Assembly: GCA_000619965.1 (NCBI GenBank)
Contig: JHVD01000009.1
Location: 42,907-106,906, forward strand
DNA: 64,000 bases
Source: Propionibacteriaceae bacterium P6A17
GTDB taxonomy: Bacteria > Actinomycetota > Actinomycetes > Propionibacteriales > Propionibacteriaceae
Reading direction: 5' to 3'
The number at the start of each line of letters is the position of its first letter. Positions within the stretch are counted from its first letter, which is position 1. The notes below the pieces were generated by a model. The model did no database searches. It had not been told where the DNA came from and saw only the letters and a list, made by a program, of their open reading frames with translations. Shown in pieces: positions 60,279 through 64,000 of the stretch. The translations under genes were made by a program, and so were the position numbers.

Positions 60279-60863
60279 TCAGTCGTCCAAGAGTGGGTTG
60301 TATCTCATGCTCAGCCCTCGTTCGATCGCCGCGAGGCCTCCGGCGATGACGACGAGGAGGTTCTGCCAACCCGCGAGGCGGATCGCCGGGATCTCGAATA
60401 CTGGGAGCCCGACGTACGACGTCAGCAGACCGACGAGGTTGATCAGCTGAGGAAGCTCGAGCAGAAGCACCCCCACGACGATGAGGGTGGCAACGATTCC
60501 GACTGCTCGACTGGTTGCGGGGTGCTGTCGGTCGAGGTTCGCTCGCCAAGCCTCGGCGGTGCCCGCAGCAGGGGTCAGCGGCTGGGTCTCCCGTGCCTTC
60601 GCCTCGCGGATGCGTACGTACTTCATCCCGAGCTTTGCGACAGCTGCCTCGATGTGCGCGCCGTCTTCGATGGGGAAGGAGGCCTTGCGTCGCGTTGTGT
60701 CGACGAGGCGACCGTCGCGGTACAGGGAGATGCGCTCATCGAGATCGAGGTACCCGGAGTCGACGACGTAGTGATGTCCGTTCCGGTGCACCTCGAATCT
60801 CCCCCGGATGAGGCCGGCTCCCCACCGGAGGGGCCTCAGCGTCGTTGATGATTGCGTGGTCAC
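60279..60863 (-). CDS. Membrane protein paired with a TetR regulator
   Basis: A 194-residue protein. The first 110 residues are soluble with repeated short beta-strands (RGRFEVHRNGHHYVVDSGYLDLDERISLYRDGRLVD, then FPIEDGAHIEAAVAKLGMKYVRI), followed by two or three membrane helices (VGIVATLIVVGVLLLELPQLINLVGLL, and AGWQNLLVVIAGGLAAIERG). No family recognised. The GTG start overlaps the TetR stop (GTGA), so it is the presumed target of that repressor. Confidence 0.65.
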   Translation of the reverse strand: MTTQSSTTLRPLRWGAGLIRGRFEVHRNGHHYVVDSGYLDLDERISLYRDGRLVDTTRRKASFPIEDGAHIEAAVAKLGMKYVRIREAKARETQPLTPAAGTAEAWRANLDRQHPATSRAVGIVATLIVVGVLLLELPQLINLVGLLTSYVGLPVFEIPAIRLAGWQNLLVVIAGGLAAIERGLSMRYNPLLDD

Positions 60864-61456
60864 GATGCGACTCCTCGAAACATGTCGTCGATGGATGTCT
60901 GCAGCAGCGCGAGCGCCCGATCGGGCGAGGACTGGCCGAGGAGAACCTGCCCGCTGAGCCCTTCGGCCGTAGCAAGGAGTCCCTGAAGAGTGCCTTCGGT
61001 GTTGTTCGAGTCAAGGCGGATCCTGCTGGATTCCAGGAGGCGTTCGAGGAAGGCGAGAAGTTCGGCGTGCCCCTCGCGGATCCTCGTCGCCAGGATGTCC
61101 TCCGTGAGCGCCAGCGACTCGAACTGTGCCACCACCCGCAGTCGTCGCATCGCTGTGTCGTCGGTGGGAATCATCGCGCGCAGGACGGCGGTCAACACCT
61201 GTTCCGGCGCGGCGGCTTCCCCGACGGCCGTGGTCACCTCTGCGGCAACGGCGTGCTGTACCGAGTCGAAGGCCGCGAGCATCAGAGCAGTGCGGTCGGG
61301 GAAGTAGTGCTGAACCCGGCCGGGCGAGACCCCAGCAGCGGCAGCAACTCGTCGCACCGTCAACGCGCCGGCACCTTCCTCCGCCACCAGTACGCACGCT
61401 GCGGCAGCGATAGCGCCGCGCACTGTCTCGTGGTCCCGCCCCACACCTCGGCTCAC
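60860..61456 (-). CDS. TetR-family transcription regulator
   Basis: A 198-residue TetR. The DNA-binding domain is at about 12-60 (AAACVLVAEEGAGALTVRRVAAAAGVSPGRVQHYFPDRTALMLAAF) and the C-terminal ligand domain is all helical and ends FRGVAS. I chose GTG 61456 rather than 61462 because AGGAGG lies five bases before it. A palindrome at 61468-61489 covers the promoter. The effector is unknown. Confidence 0.85.
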   Translation of the reverse strand: MSRGVGRDHETVRGAIAAAACVLVAEEGAGALTVRRVAAAAGVSPGRVQHYFPDRTALMLAAFDSVQHAVAAEVTTAVGEAAAPEQVLTAVLRAMIPTDDTAMRRLRVVAQFESLALTEDILATRIREGHAELLAFLERLLESSRIRLDSNNTEGTLQGLLATAEGLSGQVLLGQSSPDRALALLQTSIDDMFRGVAS

Positions 61457-61467
61457 TGGCACCTCCT

Positions 61468-61489
61468 AATCGATACGAGTGTATCGGAT
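61468..61489 (-). promoter_or_regulatory. Palindromic operator before tetR gene
   Basis: CGATAC-GAGT-GTATCG (61471-61486), extended by AAT and GATT, lies 12-34 bp upstream of the TetR start codon. It probably binds the TetR homodimer. Confidence 0.65.
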
Positions 61490-61531
61490 TGCGAGGCAGG
61501 TGTGCCAGATGTTCGTCCGTGCCGGAACTCG

Positions 61532-61555
61532 GTGGAGTTCAAGTTCGCTCCGGTC
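61532..61555 (+). repeat. ychF-end repeat R3 (candidate att site, divergent)
   Basis: GTGGAGTTCAAGTTC encodes VEFKFAP and continues VTPGKS-stop, so the stop differs from R2 and R4. The 19 bases CCGGAACTCGGTGGAGTTC match R2 at 18 of 19. Confidence 0.55.
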
Positions 61556-61636
61556 ACGCCAGGGAAGAGCTAGACCCCCTCGGCCGAGACCGTCGTCGGG
61601 CCTCGATGCGCGGCGTGAGGCGGGAACCCCTAGCGG

Positions 61637-61642
61637 TAGACT
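61637..61642 (+). promoter_or_regulatory. Possible -10 of the DUF262 gene
   Basis: TAGACT lies 33 bases before the ATG; GGAG at 61664-61667 is the ribosome site, so this gene, unlike most here, seems to have a leader. Confidence 0.35.
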
Positions 61643-61674
61643 CAGCCAATCGCTGAACTGCCTTGGAGAAACTC

Positions 61675-63501
61675 ATGCCGTACTTGCCTGAGACCACGAT
61701 CGCCGCGACTCTACGAGAAGTAGTGGGCGGTGATCTGGTACTCCCTGCAATTCAGCGAGAGTTCGTCTGGCGCCCGGAGCAGGTCGTCCGCCTGTTTGAC
61801 TCAGTCATGCGCGGCTATCCGATCGGCAGCTTCTTGAGTTGGAAGGTGAGCCCCGAGACCGCCAAGCAGTTCAAGTTCTACGGCTTCTTGCGCAGGTACA
61901 GCGAGTTCGACAGTCGGCACAATCCGCAACTCGACTTGCCGCCGTCTCGCGACGTGATTGCTGTGCTCGACGGGCAGCAGCGCCTGACGTCCCTGAACAT
62001 CGGTCTGCGTGGGTCATTCGCGTGGAAGCGGAAGTACACCCACTCACGCTTCCGCGAGAACTTCCCTGAGCGCACGCTATATCTCAATCTTGCTGGGAAG
62101 GCTCCAGAGAATGCTGCTGGGCTGGAGTATGACTTCCGGTGGCTCGAGGCTGGCCAGATTGGTTCGATGGAGGAGGGCGAGCGCGCCTACTGGCTTTCGG
62201 TCCCCACCGTCTACGAGTCATCCACGATGAGAGAGCTGTGGAGAGAACTTGGCAGGCGTGGCCTCGCGAATGAAGAATCGCCAGCTGACCTGGCGCAACT
62301 GCTCTGGGAGAGGGTTCATTCGCACAACTCCATTCAGTTCTTCCAAGAGACTGACCAAGACATCGAGCGCGTGTTGGACATCTTCATCCGAGTCAACTCT
62401 GGCGGCACCGTTCTCGCGTACAGCGATCTGCTGCTCAGCATCGCCACGGCCCAGTGGAAGGATCGCGACGCCCGCCAAGAGGTCCACGGGCTCGTGGACG
62501 AACTGAACGCGGTCGGCGCAGGATTTTCGTTTTCCAAAGACCTGATTCTGAAGTCTGGACTGGTCCTATCGGGGATCCCCGATATTGGCTTCAAGGTCAA
62601 GAACTTCACCACCGAGAATATGGCGAAGCTGGCGGACCAGTGGGACGAGATCGCTGCGTCGCTTCGCGTCGCCGTTGGCCTGTTCAGCGACTTCGGTCTG
62701 TCTGGGGCTACCCTGTCGGCCAACAGCGTGCTGATTCCCGTCGCTCTCTACCTCCATCACCGCCGCGCCGCCCAGACCTACCGCGGGGACCCACGCATGA
62801 CAGATGAGCGGGCGGCCATCAAGAACTGGGTCCTGAGGTCTCTCATCATCCCCGGCGTCTGGGGTTCGGGCCTCGATGTCCTGTTGCGTGCTATACGAGA
62901 AGTGATCGAGCAGTCCGCTGCTCGCGGGTTTCCCGTCGCGGATCTTGAGCGCGTGATGGCCAGTCGCGGCAAGTCTCTCCGCGGCAATGACGAGATCGTT
63001 GACGGACTTCTCGACCTCCGATATGGGGACCCGAGGACTTTCCCGCTGCTGGCTCTGATGTTCGATCACGTGAACACGCGTAACCAGCACCACGTGGACC
63101 ATGTGTATCCGACCGCCCAGCTGAAGCCCGGCGTACTTCGCGACGCCGGTGTTAGTCCAGATGAGCGAGCCTTGATCGTGGATCGGAAGGATCGCCTGCC
63201 GAACCTCGAACTGCTCGAGGGGCTCGAGAACATCTCCAAGTCCGCGAAGTTTCCGGCAGAGTGGGTGGCGGAGGCCATGCCCGACGAATCTTCGCGGACC
63301 GCCTACATCAGGAGGAACCTTCTTCCGCCAACCCTCCCGGCCACGCTGGCGGACTTCGACGCGTTCTACCAAGCGCGACGTGATTTGTTGCGGGCTCGCC
63401 TGCGTGAGCTCCTCGGGGTGCGGCGGGACGAGGAAGTGAACGCGAAGGAGGGCAGTTTGCCCGCGCTTGATGAGGCCATGGAGGCTGAGGTCCGTCTTTG
63501 A
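61675..63501 (+). CDS. GmrSD-like DUF262 / HNH-type protein
   Basis: A 608-residue protein. The DUF262 domain has LPAIQREFVWRPEQVVRLFDSV (IQREFVW at 26-32) and the hallmark DGQQRLTSL (99-105), as in GmrS. Towards the C-terminus HVDHVYPTAQL (473 onward) gives a DUF1524-like HNH (His-x-x-Pro). This is the layout of single-chain GmrSD type IV restriction enzymes, which attack modified phage DNA. The start at 61675 follows GGAG; a TTG at 61663 is an alternative. The gene is lower in GC than the neighbours and has different codon use, consistent with transfer. No partner gene is present. Confidence 0.82.
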   Translation: MPYLPETTIAATLREVVGGDLVLPAIQREFVWRPEQVVRLFDSVMRGYPIGSFLSWKVSPETAKQFKFYGFLRRYSEFDSRHNPQLDLPPSRDVIAVLDGQQRLTSLNIGLRGSFAWKRKYTHSRFRENFPERTLYLNLAGKAPENAAGLEYDFRWLEAGQIGSMEEGERAYWLSVPTVYESSTMRELWRELGRRGLANEESPADLAQLLWERVHSHNSIQFFQETDQDIERVLDIFIRVNSGGTVLAYSDLLLSIATAQWKDRDARQEVHGLVDELNAVGAGFSFSKDLILKSGLVLSGIPDIGFKVKNFTTENMAKLADQWDEIAASLRVAVGLFSDFGLSGATLSANSVLIPVALYLHHRRAAQTYRGDPRMTDERAAIKNWVLRSLIIPGVWGSGLDVLLRAIREVIEQSAARGFPVADLERVMASRGKSLRGNDEIVDGLLDLRYGDPRTFPLLALMFDHVNTRNQHHVDHVYPTAQLKPGVLRDAGVSPDERALIVDRKDRLPNLELLEGLENISKSAKFPAEWVAEAMPDESSRTAYIRRNLLPPTLPATLADFDAFYQARRDLLRARLRELLGVRRDEEVNAKEGSLPALDEAMEAEVRL

Positions 63502-63595
63502 GCGGCGCTGACGCGTCGTCACGGCCTGGAGGAGCTTGAATGGTGGGGCGGGGTGCTTCACATCTGAGCCTCACGTTAGTCCTGTCCTGAACGTC

Positions 63596-63619
63596 GTGGA
63601 GTTCCGGTTTAACGTCTAG
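63596..63619 (+). repeat. ychF-end repeat R4 (candidate att site)
   Basis: GTGGAGTTCCGGTTT and onward encodes VEFRFNV-stop, here TAG. It may be the original chromosomal ychF end, moved downstream by the insertions. R4 is followed by 28 bases and then the IS3 end. Confidence 0.65.
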
Positions 63620-63647
63620 CGTTATTGACGGACTCCGTTATGCCCTG

Positions 63648-64000
63648 TGAATCGGCCTGGGTTTTGTTCCTATCGGTTTCCCTGTCCGGCGGTCGCCGGG
63701 AGGCCTGATTCGAGGTCAGCGTAGTACGCGTCCTCGATCTCGATCGGGGTGCGCATGCCGAGTTCGCCGTGCATGCGTTGATGGTTCCACCACCACACCC
63801 ATTCGAGCGTCGCGAGCTCGACCTGCTCGACGGTCCTCCAGGGGCCGCGCTGGCGGATCAGCTCGGTCTTGTAGAGGTTGTTGACCGCCTCGGCGAGGGC
63901 GTTGTCATACGAGTCCCCGATGGTTCCCGTCGAGGGTGTTGCGCCAAGCTCGACGACCCGGTCGGTGTAGACCATCGACATGTAGTTCGAGCCGTGATCG
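63648..64000. mobile_element. IS3-family element, cut by the window end
   Basis: The right end TGAATCGGCCTGGGTTTTG starts at 63648 (inverted repeat). The rest of the element runs off the window. It is related to, but not the same as, the element at 31523-32829. Confidence 0.8.
63670..64000 (-). CDS. IS3-family OrfB, C-terminal part
   Basis: The frame runs from the window edge to the stop at 63670, about 110 residues: DHGSNYMSMVYTDRVVELG (second catalytic Asp), GDSYDNALAEAVN (Glu), then WWWNHQRMHGELGMRTP. It is the same family as the OrfB at 31881, about 80 percent identical by eye. The 5' part, including the first Asp, lies outside the window. Confidence 0.88.
   Translation of the reverse strand, partial: DHGSNYMSMVYTDRVVELGATPSTGTIGDSYDNALAEAVNNLYKTELIRQRGPWRTVEQVELATLEWVWWWNHQRMHGELGMRTPIEIEDAYYADLESGLPATAGQGNR

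Noticed and set aside
57459..63619. Chance similarity of the four ychF-end repeats
   Set aside because: Two independent copies encode exactly VEFRFNV followed by a stop, and R2/R3 share 18 of 19 bases beyond the codons; chance is unlikely, although R3 alone would be weak.
1..64000. tRNA or rRNA genes
   Set aside because: No TPsiC-like GGTTCRANTCC with a matching acceptor stem, and no rRNA-like stretch, was found on reading both strands.

Overview
The window is GC-rich throughout (roughly two thirds G+C), with GTG and TTG starts, many stop/start overlaps and many probable leaderless promoters. With mycoredoxin-like, mycothiol-arsenate-reductase-like, DUF4245, DUF4307 and DUF1707 proteins, a PdxR/PdxS pair and cobalamin genes, it points to an actinobacterium. 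Propionibacteriaceae is my best guess, but nothing in the window proves the family. No rRNA, tRNA or CRISPR array was seen.

Positions 1-27112 look like ordinary chromosome: an S4 RNA-binding protein, a HAD phosphatase, two TSUP permeases, cobU-cobS with a small coupled upstream ORF, a FAD oxidoreductase, a lipoprotein polysaccharide deacetylase, a mycoredoxin-rhodanese-DUF2200 operon, a DHA2 exporter, a GH1 beta-glucosidase, a solitary trpB behind a Trp-Trp leader peptide and attenuator, an SH3-NlpC/P60 exported hydrolase, a MATE exporter with a long structured leader, msrA, a shrunken FitAB-like toxin-antitoxin pair, ung, greA-DUF4307-rhomboid, and divergent pdxR/pdxS with matching PdxR boxes.

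Positions about 27113-32829 form an accessory zone between pdxS and yyaL. It holds a DJ-1/PfpI remnant, an unknown membrane protein, an unknown protein cut at its 5' side by an IS256-family element, a frameshifted exported protein, a small unknown protein and an IS3-family element.

Positions 32941-57482 are mostly core again: yyaL, a BCCT transporter, a GntR-ABC operon whose ATPase has one internal stop, phoH, hemolysin III, uppS, DUF4245, xseB-xseA, ispH, a cell-wall-like protein with a cut-off LPxTG tail, ilvA, rmuC, an M18 aminopeptidase, and a four-gene siderophore ABC importer behind a DtxR/IdeR-type box. A GNAT gene, a 32/33-bp tandem repeat and ychF follow.

The most unusual part is 57459-63619. 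Sequence resembling the last codons of ychF recurs three more times downstream (60219, 61532, 63596). The four sites bound three small cassettes: cmtR-cadA-thioredoxin-like (metal resistance), tetR-membrane protein, and a single GmrSD-like DUF262 gene (probable phage defence). No integrase is visible. This looks like an array of cis-mobilizable elements stacked in the ychF 3' end. A second, related IS3-family element is cut by the window end.
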